NCBI RefSeq assembly: GCF_001667265.1
Contig: NZ_LZHW01000043.1
Location: 1-64,000 of the forward strand
From: Mycobacterium sp. ACS4331
GTDB lineage: Bacteria > Actinomycetota > Actinomycetes > Mycobacteriales > Mycobacteriaceae
Direction of reading: 5' to 3'
DNA length: 64,000 nucleotides
Part shown: one piece after another, positions 1-8,218 of the stretch
Numbering within the stretch: position 1 is the stretch's first letter
Layout of the letters: each line of letters starts with the position of its first letter
Notes under the pieces: model-generated
Databases searched by the model: none
Told to the model about the DNA's origin: nothing
What the model saw: the letters and a program-made list of their open reading frames with translations, nothing else
Made by a program: the position numbers and the translations under genes

Positions 1-208
1 CACGGGGAGTGCAAGATGTGGCAAAAAACAACAAACAAAAACCACCAAACACACTATTGAGTTCTCAAACAACAGACCCGATCTCACCGCGCAGAAATTC
101 AGCGGCTAAAAGCCGCTCTCGTTCCTGCGGGCAGTGAGGAGCCCCACCTTAATGGGTTTCTCTCTCGGACTTTGTCTTCGCTTCCCGGCTCGGCCGTGTC
201 GCTCTGAC
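1..208 (-). other. rRNA operon leader with boxB/boxA-like antitermination signals
   Basis: This stretch without a protein gene reads on the minus strand as an actinobacterial pre-16S leader. A 7-base-pair hairpin (101-107 with 111-117) is followed by the conserved TTGTTTGAGAACTC block (74-61) and a T/G-rich tract (60-20). Sequences of this type sit between rrn promoters and the 16S gene in mycobacteria and act in antitermination and RNase III processing. The leader runs off the left end of the window. Confidence 0.7.
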
Positions 209-244
209 CTGGAATAAGTTACGTGCTTGGAAACTCCGAGTCAA
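209..244 (-). promoter_or_regulatory. rRNA operon promoter downstream of tyrS
   Basis: On the minus strand TTGACT (244-239) and TAACTT (221-216) are separated by exactly 17 bases, giving a predicted transcription start near 209. It reads leftwards into an rRNA-type leader. In fast-growing mycobacteria the second rrn operon (rrnB) lies downstream of tyrS, which fits the position. The 16S gene itself would lie beyond the left edge, so the assignment rests on the promoter and leader. Confidence 0.75.
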
Positions 245-293
245 ATCGCCTGGTAGATGGCGGTTTCGGGAGCTTGCCGATCACCAGCGCCCG

Positions 294-1565
294 TCAGCCG
301 ACCCGCTGCACGCCGGCCACATTCCGCTTCCCACGGCGCACCACGAGCCAGCGCCCGAAGAGAAAGTCCGAATTGGCGGGCACCCATTCCTCGCTCGAGA
401 TCCGGACGTTGTTCACCGACACCCCGCCCTCGGCGATGGTGCGGCGTGCGGCGCCCTTACTGGCGGACAGCCCCGTCGCCACGAGGAGGTCGACAATTCC
501 GTCGGGCCCACCCGGGCTCAGTTCGGCCACCGAGGCCTCGGTGAGCGCGGCGGCGAGCGTGGGCTCGTCCAATTCCGTCAGTTCGCCGCGGCCGAACAGC
601 GCCTGGCTGGCCAGTTCGACCGACCGGGTGGCGGCCTCTCCGTGCACGAGCGTCGTCAACTCCTGCGCGAGCCGGCGCTGCGCGGCGCGTTCGTGAGCGC
701 GTTCGGCGGTCGCTGTCTCGAGCTCGGCGATCTCGTCGGCGGTCAGGAAGGTGAACCAGCGCAGATAACCGATCACGTCGGCGTCCGCGGTGTTGATGAA
801 GTACTGATACCAGGCATACGGGCTGGTGAGCTCGGGGTCGAGCCACAGATTGCCGCCGCCGGTGGACTTGCCGAACTTCTTGCCCTCGGAGTCGGTGACC
901 AGAGGTGTGGTCAGCGCGTGGACCGTGGCACCCAGCTTCTGGCGCACCAGCCGGACCCCGGCGATGATGTTGCCCCACTGGTCGGAGCCGCCGACCTGAA
1001 GTGCGCAGCCGTGCCTGCGGTGCAGTTCCACGTAGTCATTGGCCTGCAGCAGCATGTAGCTGAACTCGGTGTAGGAGATCCCCTCCCCCTCGAGGCGGCG
1101 CCGCACGGTCTCGCGGTCGAGCATCACGTTGACCGAGAAGTGCTTACCGATGTCACGCAGGAACTCGATCGCCGACAACTCCCCCGTCCACGACAGGTTG
1201 TTCTCGACGACGGCGCCGGTCGGTGAGTCGTCGAACTCGACGAAGCGCTCCAACTGACCGCGGATCCGGTCGGCCCAATCGGCGACGGTGTCAGCCGTCT
1301 GCATGGTCCGTTCACCACTGTCCCGCGGGTCGCCGATCATGCCGGTGGCGCCCCCGGCCAGCACGATCGGCCGATGTCCGGCCTGCTGGAACCGACGCAG
1401 CGTCAACAGCGGCACCAGATGGCCGGCGTGCAGGCTCGGCGCGGTGGGATCGAACCCGGAGTAGACCGTGACCGGCCCGGCGGCCAACTGTTGGGCAAGG
1501 GTGTCACGCTCGGTGGACTGCGCGATCAGACCGCGCCAGTCCAACTCGTCGAGGATGGAGACCAT
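294..1565 (-). CDS. tyrS: Tyrosyl-tRNA synthetase
   Basis: Class I aminoacyl-tRNA synthetase that charges tRNA-Tyr with tyrosine in the cytoplasm. The 423-residue product has the usual family length. The HIGH-type motif HAGH is at residues 46-49, the tyrosine/tRNA platform includes [14 protein letters not shown] near 170-185, and the KMSKS-type loop appears as KFGKS near 230. The C-terminal S4-like RNA-binding domain (about 350-423) contains [11 protein letters not shown]. The ATG at 1565 gives the expected mycobacterial N-terminus; the frame stays open upstream only by running through mpg. It follows mpg by 29 bases on the same strand and is followed by the rrn promoter. Confidence 0.97.
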   Translation of the reverse strand: MVSILDELDWRGLIAQSTERDTLAQQLAAGPVTVYSGFDPTAPSLHAGHLVPLLTLRRFQQAGHRPIVLAGGATGMIGDPRDSGERTMQTADTVADWADRIRGQLERFVEFDDSPTGAVVENNLSWTGELSAIEFLRDIGKHFSVNVMLDRETVRRRLEGEGISYTEFSYMLLQANDYVELHRRHGCALQVGGSDQWGNIIAGVRLVRQKLGATVHALTTPLVTDSEGKKFGKSTGGGNLWLDPELTSPYAWYQYFINTADADVIGYLRWFTFLTADEIAELETATAERAHERAAQRRLAQELTTLVHGEAATRSVELASQALFGRGELTELDEPTLAAALTEASVAELSPGGPDGIVDLLVATGLSASKGAARRTIAEGGVSVNNVRISSEEWVPANSDFLFGRWLVVRRGKRNVAGVQRVG

Positions 1566-1594
1566 GCCTCGATCTTTCCGCACTCGCCGCGCGG

Positions 1595-2212
1595 TCAGTC
1601 GCTGAGGCCATGCGCGGGCGCCCGCGGACTGCGCCGGTACGCCGAGACCTCGGGGTGTTCGGCCAGCCAGTACCGCCACGGCCGGTCGGCGGCCGAACTC
1701 ACCCCGACCCGGGGGCCGGCGAGCGCCTGCCGCGTCGAGCCGAGTTCGAGCCGGACCGGACTCGACGGATCCAGAAGATCGATCCCGTTGTCGGACAACA
1801 GGATTCCCAGCGCGGAGCACAGGTTTCCGGGCCCGCGGCCCAGGGCCCGGTCCGCGACGGCTCCCCGACGCGCCCGCGCGACCTCGACTCCTTCGGTGAT
1901 CAGGCCGGCCCTGAGAAGCACCGCGGCGGCGGTGCCGTCGGGCCCGCACGAAACGTTGGCGCACACGTGGATGCCGTGACTGCGGTAGGTGTAGAGGCGT
2001 CCGGCGGGACCGAACATGACGTCGTTGCGCACGGTGGGGCCGCGGTAGGAGTGCGCCGCGGGATCGGGCCAGGGGCCGTCGGGCGTACCGCCGTAGGCCT
2101 CCACCTCGACGATCAGTGCCGCGGCATCGCGCCCCCACAGGGTCGCGCCGAGCAGCAGTCGGGCGGCGGTCTGCGGATCGCTGGCCAGGGCCTTGACGCT
2201 CACCGCCGACAT
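1595..2212 (-). CDS. mpg: 3-methyladenine DNA glycosylase (Mpg/AAG family)
   Basis: Base-excision repair glycosylase that removes alkylated purines such as 3-methyladenine and hypoxanthine. The product is 205 residues, close to the usual bacterial length of about 200. The family core is visible: EVEAYGG with the catalytic glutamate near residue 36, the [14 protein letters not shown] segment, [14 protein letters not shown], and [13 protein letters not shown]. The ATG at 2212 is preceded by an AAGAGG ribosome site. It lies 29 bases upstream of tyrS, probably in one transcript, and is divergent from the ABC transporter genes. Confidence 0.93.
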   Translation of the reverse strand: MSAVSVKALASDPQTAARLLLGATLWGRDAAALIVEVEAYGGTPDGPWPDPAAHSYRGPTVRNDVMFGPAGRLYTYRSHGIHVCANVSCGPDGTAAAVLLRAGLITEGVEVARARRGAVADRALGRGPGNLCSALGILLSDNGIDLLDPSSPVRLELGSTRQALAGPRVGVSSAADRPWRYWLAEHPEVSAYRRSPRAPAHGLSD

Positions 2213-2256
2213 TCTGCCTCTTGACCCCGGACCCGCGGCGGCGAAGCATTCCTCAC

Positions 2257-3030
2257 ATGGGTTCACCGCGTGGTGAATTATCCCCACCGGCCGGCACCGC
2301 GCCCGCAATCTCGACAGACCGTCTCACGGTGATCCGGGGCCGTCGGCCGGCGCTGTCCGATGTCTGCGTCGACATCGCCGCCGGGACCGTCACAGGTCTG
2401 CTCGGCCCGTCCGGGTGCGGTAAGACGACGCTCATGCGCTGCATCGTCGGCACCCAGATCATCGCGTCCGGCACCGTCACCGTGCTCGGACAACCCGCCG
2501 GGTCGTCAGCCCTGCGGCATCGAGTCGGCTACGTCACCCAGAATCCGACCGTCTATTCCGACCTGCGGGTTCTCGACAACGTCAGGTACTTCGCGGCGCT
2601 GTACGGGCGCCCCGCGGCGCGCGCCGGCGAGGTCATCGACGCGGTCGGCCTGCGCAGTCACGCCGACGAGCGGTGCGCCAACCTGTCGAGCGGTCAGCGC
2701 AGTCGCGTCTCGCTGGCCTGTGCGCTGGTCGGCGACCCCGAACTGCTCATCCTCGACGAACCGACCGTGGGTCTGGACCCCGTGCTGCGGGTCGAGTTGT
2801 GGCAGCAGTTCGATGCACTCGCTCGCCGGGGCACCACCCTGCTGATCTCCAGCCACGTCATGGATGAAGCCGACCACTGCGCCGATCTGCTGCTCATGAG
2901 GCAGGGCCGCGTGCTGACCCAGACCACCCCCACCCGACTCCGAGAGGAGACCCGATGCGACTCGTTGGAGCAGGCGTTCCTGTCGGTCATTCGGCACAGC
3001 ACCGCCGAGGGCCAGAACGCGACGGACTGA
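2257..3030 (+). CDS. ABC transporter ATP-binding protein (ABC-2 type exporter)
   Basis: Nucleotide-binding subunit of an ABC-2 exporter. Of 257 residues, Walker A is GPSGCGKT near residue 50, the signature is LSSGQRSR near 140, Walker B is [13 protein letters not shown] near 160, and the switch histidine follows in [11 protein letters not shown]. The ATG at 2257 is chosen because homologous ATPases begin about 20 residues before the TDRLTVIRG strand; an in-frame ATG at 2221 would add 12 residues. The 3' end overlaps the permease gene, and a TetR regulator follows, so the three form one operon. This resembles the mycobacterial Rv1687c-Rv1685c set; the substrate is unknown. Confidence 0.9.
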   Translation: MGSPRGELSPPAGTAPAISTDRLTVIRGRRPALSDVCVDIAAGTVTGLLGPSGCGKTTLMRCIVGTQIIASGTVTVLGQPAGSSALRHRVGYVTQNPTVYSDLRVLDNVRYFAALYGRPAARAGEVIDAVGLRSHADERCANLSSGQRSRVSLACALVGDPELLILDEPTVGLDPVLRVELWQQFDALARRGTTLLISSHVMDEADHCADLLLMRQGRVLTQTTPTRLREETRCDSLEQAFLSVIRHSTAEGQNATD

Positions 3031-3782
3031 CCCTGCGCCCCTACATCGCCACGACAGCGCGGATTCTGCGCCAGCTCGGCAACGACCATCGCAGTGTCGC
3101 GATGATCCTGATCGTCCCGGGCGCGGTGATCACGTTGATGTTCTTCATGTTTCAGGACGCACCCGGCCCGCCGGGCGGCCTTTCGCCGTTCAACAACGCG
3201 TGCCTGATCCTGTTGGGACTGCTGCCGCTGGTGGTGATGTTCCTCATCACGTCGATCTCGATGCAGCGCGAGCGCGTGTCGGGCACCCTCGAACGCATCC
3301 TGACCACGCCGCTGCGCCGCCTCGACCTGCTCGGCGGATACGGCACGGCGTTCTCGCTGGCGGCCGCGGCGCAGGCGACCGTCGCCTGCCTGGTCGCGTT
3401 CTGGGCGCTGGGTCTGACCACCGCGGGCAGCCCCGCCTGGGTGTTCCTGATCGCCATCATCAACGCCACACTGGGCGTCGGCCTGGGCCTGCTGTGCAGC
3501 GCATTCGCGCGCACCGAGTTCCAGGCAGTGCAGTTCATGCCGCTGGTGATCGTCCCGCAACTGCTCCTGTGCGGGATCATCGTGCCGCGAGCCGCGTTGC
3601 CCGGTTGGCTGCAGTGGGTCAGCGACCTGCTGCCCGCAACCTATGCGCTGGAGGCGCTGCAGGAGGTGGCCCGGCATCCCGCGCTGACCGCCACCGCGAT
3701 CAGAGACATGGCGATCGTCATCGGGTTCGCGGCGGTGGCGATGATCCTGGCCGCCGCAACCCTGCGGCGACGGACCGCGTGA
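2955..3782 (+). CDS. ABC-2 type transporter permease
   Basis: Membrane subunit partnering the preceding ATPase. The 275-residue product shows about six hydrophobic segments (for example near residues 48-68, 85-105, 130-155, 160-185, 195-215 and 250-270) and the ABC-2 motif ERVSGTLERILTTP between the second and third. The ATG at 2955 has a good AGGAGA ribosome site six bases upstream although it lies 76 bases inside the ATPase gene. The first 25 residues are not membrane-like and homologous proteins seem to start nearer LRPYIATTARIL, so a later non-ATG start is possible. Its exported substrate cannot be inferred. Confidence 0.85.
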   Translation: MRLVGAGVPVGHSAQHRRGPERDGLTLRPYIATTARILRQLGNDHRSVAMILIVPGAVITLMFFMFQDAPGPPGGLSPFNNACLILLGLLPLVVMFLITSISMQRERVSGTLERILTTPLRRLDLLGGYGTAFSLAAAAQATVACLVAFWALGLTTAGSPAWVFLIAIINATLGVGLGLLCSAFARTEFQAVQFMPLVIVPQLLLCGIIVPRAALPGWLQWVSDLLPATYALEALQEVARHPALTATAIRDMAIVIGFAAVAMILAAATLRRRTA

Positions 3783-3786
3783 TCAC

Positions 3787-4404
3787 GTGACGAAGGTCGA
3801 CGGCCGCAGACGCCGTGGCCGCCCCGCAGGTGCGTCGAACACCCGCGACCGGATCCTGCTCAGTGCTCGGGAGCTGTTCGCCCGCGACGGCACCACCGCC
3901 ACCTCCGTCCGCGCCATCGCGGCCGAGGCCGGAGTCGATCCGGCCCTGGTGCATCACTACTTCGGCACGAAGGCTCAATTGATCGCCGCGGCCATCGACA
4001 TCCCGATCGACCCGGAGCGGGTGCTGACAGTGCTGCGCGCGACCCCGGTTGAGGACCTCGGCCGCGCCGTGCCCGCGCTGATCCTGCCGTTGTGGGAGTC
4101 CGACCTGGGCGCACACCTCAAGGCCACCCTGCGCGCGGCGCTGGCCGGCGATCAGCAGTCGATCTTCGCCGGGTTTCTCCGCGAGATCGTCCTCATGGAG
4201 ATCGCGCCACGTGTGGACGAGCCGCCCGGATCGGGACTCGTGCGGGCGGAATTCGCCGCCACCCAGATGCTGGGGGTGGTGATGGCGCGCTACATCTTCG
4301 AGCTGCAGCCGTTCGCCAGCGTGCCGATCCAAGAGGTCATTGAGACCATCGCGCCGACCCTGCAGCGCTACCTCACCGACGACATCGCCGCCGTCACGGA
4401 TTAG
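3787..4404 (+). CDS. TetR-family transcriptional regulator
   Basis: Likely local repressor of the ABC exporter operon. The 205-residue protein has a basic N-terminal tail and a TetR helix-turn-helix at about residues 20-65, ending in the typical VHHYFGTKAQLIAAA stretch. The C-terminal ligand/dimer domain resembles the TetR_C group found in mycobacteria. The GTG start at 3787 lies four bases after the permease stop, indicating translational coupling. The last four bases overlap the end of the convergent Trm112-like gene. The effector is unknown. Confidence 0.9.
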   Translation: MTKVDGRRRRGRPAGASNTRDRILLSARELFARDGTTATSVRAIAAEAGVDPALVHHYFGTKAQLIAAAIDIPIDPERVLTVLRATPVEDLGRAVPALILPLWESDLGAHLKATLRAALAGDQQSIFAGFLREIVLMEIAPRVDEPPGSGLVRAEFAATQMLGVVMARYIFELQPFASVPIQEVIETIAPTLQRYLTDDIAAVTD

Positions 4405-4598
4405 GCGCCGGCCACCAGCCGGGCATGTTCCTCGTCGTCGACATCGCGCGCCTCGTCGATCAACAGGACGGGGATGTCGTCCTCGATGCGGTAGGCCCGA
4501 CGCAGCCGGGGGTTGTACAGCACGTCGTCGGCGTGCACGAGCGGACCGCGGTCCTCGGGGCAGACCAGGATCTGCAGCAGTCGGTCGTCGAGCGACAA
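4401..4598 (-). CDS. Trm112/YcaR-like small protein
   Basis: A 65-residue protein of the Trm112 (UPF0434, YcaR) family, small partner proteins thought to stabilise methyltransferases. Visible family pieces are LLQILVCPEDRGPL near the N-terminus and YNPRLRRAYRIEDDIPVLL. Only one cysteine (VCPED) is present, so this version lacks the full four-cysteine zinc site of Trm112. The TTG at 4598 is the best start: it lies one base after the stop of the secreted-protein gene, and the frame upstream has no family similarity. The 3' end overlaps the TetR gene by four bases. It matches my memory of Rv1684. Confidence 0.75.
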   Translation of the reverse strand: MSLDDRLLQILVCPEDRGPLVHADDVLYNPRLRRAYRIEDDIPVLLIDEARDVDDEEHARLVAGA

Positions 4599-4599
4599 C

Positions 4600-5058
4600 T
4601 CAGCGGCCCGGGATCGGGAAGATCGGATCGTCCTGCTGCATGGGGTTGCCCGGCGCCCAGTTCGGGTTGGAGGTGACACCCAGCTGAATCGGCGACTGAC
4701 CGCCGGCACCGGCCATCTGCCGCTGCTGCTTGAGCTGATTGTTGACCGCACCCTGCAGGGCCTCGATCAGCGGCGCCTGGTTGGCGTTGCGGTCCATCGC
4801 AGCCTTGATGGCCTGATAGTCCGCGGGCTTGGGCTTGTACCCCTGAGCGCGCAGCTGCAACGAGGTGCGCAACAGGTTGGCGACCTGACCGGCGCCGGCT
4901 CCCGTGCTGTACTGCTGCGCGAGTTCATCCAGGACGTCCGCGTTCGCCGTGGCGGTGCCGAATCCGAGCGACCCCAGCGCGAGGCTCACCGTCATTGCGA
5001 CGCCGGCCGCCCCGGCGACCGCCGCGCGGCGCAGGTGTGACGTCAACTTCTCAGTCAT
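4600..5058 (-). CDS. Secreted protein of unknown function
   Basis: A 152-residue exported protein that I do not recognise. A basic start (KLTSHLRRAA) is followed by a hydrophobic core and a TATANADV signal-peptidase-like site near residue 40, giving a mature protein of about 110 residues. The mature part is helical (DELAQQYSTG, repeated leucines, QAPLIEALQGAVNNQLKQQ) and ends in a Pro/Asn-rich tail. There are no cysteines. The ATG is preceded by a strong GGAGG ribosome site. It lies between the lipid enzyme and the Trm112-like gene on the same strand, with 63 bases upstream. Confidence 0.75.
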   Translation of the reverse strand: MTEKLTSHLRRAAVAGAAGVAMTVSLALGSLGFGTATANADVLDELAQQYSTGAGAGQVANLLRTSLQLRAQGYKPKPADYQAIKAAMDRNANQAPLIEALQGAVNNQLKQQRQMAGAGGQSPIQLGVTSNPNWAPGNPMQQDDPIFPIPGR

Positions 5059-5121
5059 GCGATTCCTCCGAAGGGTGTCGTGGCGAGCCTAACAGCGCTG
5101 TCGGAGCCCGGCACGATCTCG

Positions 5122-8103
5122 TTACTGCCCACTGGCCAACTGCGAGCGGACCGCGGCGGTCAACCGTTTGAACTCTCCGCTCTCGGCGTCGAGATACCAG
5201 GCCTGCCGGCCAGCCTTCGGGACACCCGCCGCCACCAGGTCGTCCACGACGGGCCGGTACGTCACCGACAGCGGCAGATCCGCAACGACATGGACGATGT
5301 CCGGCGCAAGGCCCACGGCCAGGTCTGAGAGCGCATTGGTGAGGTCGGCGCTGGTCACCGTGGCGCCGGGGCGCAGGGTCACCGCGGTCACCGCGACCTG
5401 CGTGTCGCCGTCGCCCACCGAAGCCCCGTAGGTGACGGCCAGATCGACCGCTCCGATCAGACCGACGGCGTCGGTGACGGGTTCCGCGAAGACCACACCT
5501 CGTTCGGTGTGGATGACGCTGCCGCGGCTGCCGACCAGCCAGAAGTCACCGTCGGCGTCGCGACGGAACAGCGACTCCGTCGACACCCAGGTGTCGGCGG
5601 GCGCGAAGACGCCGCGTTTGACCGAGGCCGTCGGATCCACCGGGCCGCGCGGCCGAGCCAGCAGAACCCCGACCTCGTCGGTGCCCGCCACCTGCACGAA
5701 GCCCTGCTCGTCCTCGAGGATCAGGTCGCCGTCGGCGTCGTAGGCCGCCAACTCGATCTGGCCGCCGCCCGGCAGCGGGCGGCCCTTGCTGCCCACCTTG
5801 GCGCCCGAGACGTTCGCGAGCACCGCCTGCCCGTCCGTGGTGGCGTAGAACTCGACCACGCGGGCCGGCGCGAACGCCTCGGTCACGCGTTGCCACAGAC
5901 CCGTGGGCATACCCGAACCGATGAACACGCGCACCGGATGGTTGCCGTGCAGCGCGAAGCCGGGATCGTCGATCACCTCGCGCAGCATGGTCCATGTGTA
6001 GGAGACCACCGTCACGCCGTAACGCCGCACATCCTGCACGAAGCGGTCGGGTTGCAGGCCCCGCGACAACGCGATGCGGGCGCCGCCGACCACCGCACCG
6101 CCCAGGGAGACCAGCAGTCCGGACTGATGGTGCAGCGGGGTGAGGCAGTAGACGGTGTCGCCACGTCCGATCGAGGCGGTCGAGGCCGTGCCGAACGCCG
6201 ACAGTGCCCACCTGAAGTTGGTGATCTGCTTGGCGACGAGCTTGCCGCTCGACGTGCTGAACGCGATGAACGCGTGGTCACGGGCCAGACCGGGGTTGGG
6301 CCGGTACCAACCGGGCAGTTCGACCATGTCCGGGTCGATCTGCTCCATGTCGATGACGTCGGCGTCCTCGGCCAACTGCAGATCCCGCGACTCGCCGCCT
6401 CCGAGCACGAGCACCTGCAGCGACAGCCTGCTGGCAGCCTCCAGGTACGTCGGGTCGGTGAGGATCTCCGCCACACCGCCCAGGCGCGCGGCCTCCTCGA
6501 GGTCACCGTCGGGCGGCATCAGCACTGCGACGGCACCGAGTCGGGACAGCGCCGCGATCGCGACCAGCGCGCTGGGCCGGGTCTCCATCAGCACACCGAC
6601 GTGGTCGCCCTGCCGGACACCGACGTTGATCAGGCCGCGAACCACGTTGTTGATGCGGCGGTCGACGGCCTCGTAGGTGTGCACGCGGCCGTCGAACAGC
6701 AGGAACTCACCGTCGGGCGCACCCATCGCCTGCTCGGCGATGATGCGTCCCAACGAGATTCGCGTGTGGTCGTTGATCTGACCCAGTCGGGCCAGCCGGG
6801 GAAGGGTGCGCGCGGTCTCAACGGCCAACGTGCGCATGGACTTTCCGGCGGCACCCACTGCACCGGCGGCGCCCCGCGCGAGTGACAGCGCAACCTCGGA
6901 GGCCTCCCCCACGCCGTGTGCGACGCGGGCGGCCAGCGGGACACCACTGTCGGTCTCGCTGCGGGCGGCGGGCTGGTCCTCCATCGGGCTGACGTTGGAC
7001 GGCCGGGGGCCCTGACCCGCGTGCCACAGCACCCAGTCGGCCACCGTCGGCCAGGTGATCTCCGACGCCTTCGATCCGACCACGAGGCCGAAATGTCCTG
7101 CGCGCAGAAGTGTCTCGTAGACGTCGGCGTTGGGTGCGGCCTTGCGGATACCGCGCACAGAGGCGGGCTGCCCGATGTCGTCGACCTCGCCCACGAAAGC
7201 CAGCACCGGGCAGGTGATGTCGGTCAGCGTCACGAGTTGTCCGTTGATCGCGAAGCCGCCGGTCATCATGCGGTTGTGCGCGATGAACTGCTTGAGCAGT
7301 TCGGAGATCGCCGGTCCCGACCATGCGATCCAGCCCTCGGAGTCCAGGAACCGGCGCTGCTGTTCGCGCGGCAGAAGCGCCTCGCGGTCGTGCAGTTGGC
7401 GCAGGAAGTCCAGCCGGGCCTTGGCGGTCTTGAGCGGGTCCATCATCTGGAAACCTGTCCGCGCCATCCAGCCCTGGATGTCGAGTCGGTTGAAGACGTG
7501 GTCGGCCATGAAGTCCGCGGCCACCGCACCGAGGTTCGGCGGGATGCCCATGGGCAGCGCGGCGAGGGTGTCAACGGGGGAACCGAACGCGATGATGCTG
7601 GCGATGTCCTTGGACCGCCGGTAGGCCACCGTCTGGTAGCAGAACATGCCGCCCTGCGAGTAGCCGGCGACGTGCACGTCCTTGCCGGTGACCTTCTTGA
7701 CGGTGTCGATGGCCTCGTTGAGGGCCTCCAGATGGTCGGCCAGCGTGCGCCGCATACCGCCCTCGACCTTGTCGGGTTCGCCGAAGTCGATGACCCACGG
7801 ATCCAGACCCGCGACGTGCAGGATGCCCACCGCACCGTCCTCGCGGGTGACGTCCCACATGTCCGCCGACATCATCATGGGGTGCACCATCAGCACGGGC
7901 TCGCCGACGTGGCTGCGGCCCGGCCGGCTGTCCGGCGGGAAGTACCGGCGCAGCTTGTACATCGGGACGCTCTCGACGATCTGGTACGGCGAGGGCTGGC
8001 TGCCCGTCTCGAGCCCGCCGAGCCGCAACACCTCCAGCCCGTTCTGCGCGGTCGCGATCAAGCGCTCAACCGGTTTGGTCACCGCCGACAGATTCAATTC
8101 CAC
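5122..8103 (-). CDS. Fusion of alpha/beta hydrolase (PhaC-like) and acyl-CoA synthetase (FadD-like)
   Basis: A 993-residue two-domain lipid enzyme resembling mycobacterial Rv1683. Residues about 35-375 are an alpha/beta hydrolase like polyhydroxyalkanoate synthase/lipase, with VLMVHPMMMSADMW and a nucleophile elbow GYSQGG (Ser149). Residues about 450-990 are an AMP-forming acyl-CoA synthetase/ligase. Its P-loop region reads FSTSSGKLVAKQ, a poor match to the usual TSGTTGxPK, so ligase activity is less certain than the fold. In M. tuberculosis the homologue has been linked to triacylglycerol metabolism (established knowledge, from memory). The GTG at 8103 is chosen over an upstream ATG at 8157 because of a GGGAG ribosome site and homologue length. 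Confidence 0.85.
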   Translation of the reverse strand: MELNLSAVTKPVERLIATAQNGLEVLRLGGLETGSQPSPYQIVESVPMYKLRRYFPPDSRPGRSHVGEPVLMVHPMMMSADMWDVTREDGAVGILHVAGLDPWVIDFGEPDKVEGGMRRTLADHLEALNEAIDTVKKVTGKDVHVAGYSQGGMFCYQTVAYRRSKDIASIIAFGSPVDTLAALPMGIPPNLGAVAADFMADHVFNRLDIQGWMARTGFQMMDPLKTAKARLDFLRQLHDREALLPREQQRRFLDSEGWIAWSGPAISELLKQFIAHNRMMTGGFAINGQLVTLTDITCPVLAFVGEVDDIGQPASVRGIRKAAPNADVYETLLRAGHFGLVVGSKASEITWPTVADWVLWHAGQGPRPSNVSPMEDQPAARSETDSGVPLAARVAHGVGEASEVALSLARGAAGAVGAAGKSMRTLAVETARTLPRLARLGQINDHTRISLGRIIAEQAMGAPDGEFLLFDGRVHTYEAVDRRINNVVRGLINVGVRQGDHVGVLMETRPSALVAIAALSRLGAVAVLMPPDGDLEEAARLGGVAEILTDPTYLEAASRLSLQVLVLGGGESRDLQLAEDADVIDMEQIDPDMVELPGWYRPNPGLARDHAFIAFSTSSGKLVAKQITNFRWALSAFGTASTASIGRGDTVYCLTPLHHQSGLLVSLGGAVVGGARIALSRGLQPDRFVQDVRRYGVTVVSYTWTMLREVIDDPGFALHGNHPVRVFIGSGMPTGLWQRVTEAFAPARVVEFYATTDGQAVLANVSGAKVGSKGRPLPGGGQIELAAYDADGDLILEDEQGFVQVAGTDEVGVLLARPRGPVDPTASVKRGVFAPADTWVSTESLFRRDADGDFWLVGSRGSVIHTERGVVFAEPVTDAVGLIGAVDLAVTYGASVGDGDTQVAVTAVTLRPGATVTSADLTNALSDLAVGLAPDIVHVVADLPLSVTYRPVVDDLVAAGVPKAGRQAWYLDAESGEFKRLTAAVRSQLASGQ

Positions 8104-8204
8104 CCGCTGCTCCCTGCACTTGGTCGTATGCCCCGACAGGCCTGCACATTCTGGCACACCGCGTTGTCAGGGCCGGCGAATCGCGACGATGGGGTGCCAC
8201 CGGC

Positions 8205-8210
8205 TAACGT
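8205..8210 (+). promoter_or_regulatory. -10 box of a leaderless promoter for the ABC-F gene
   Basis: TAACGT ends eight bases before the ATG at 8219, so transcription would begin at or within two bases of the start codon. No ribosome site precedes the gene. Confidence 0.5.
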
Positions 8211-8218
8211 CGGCGGCG

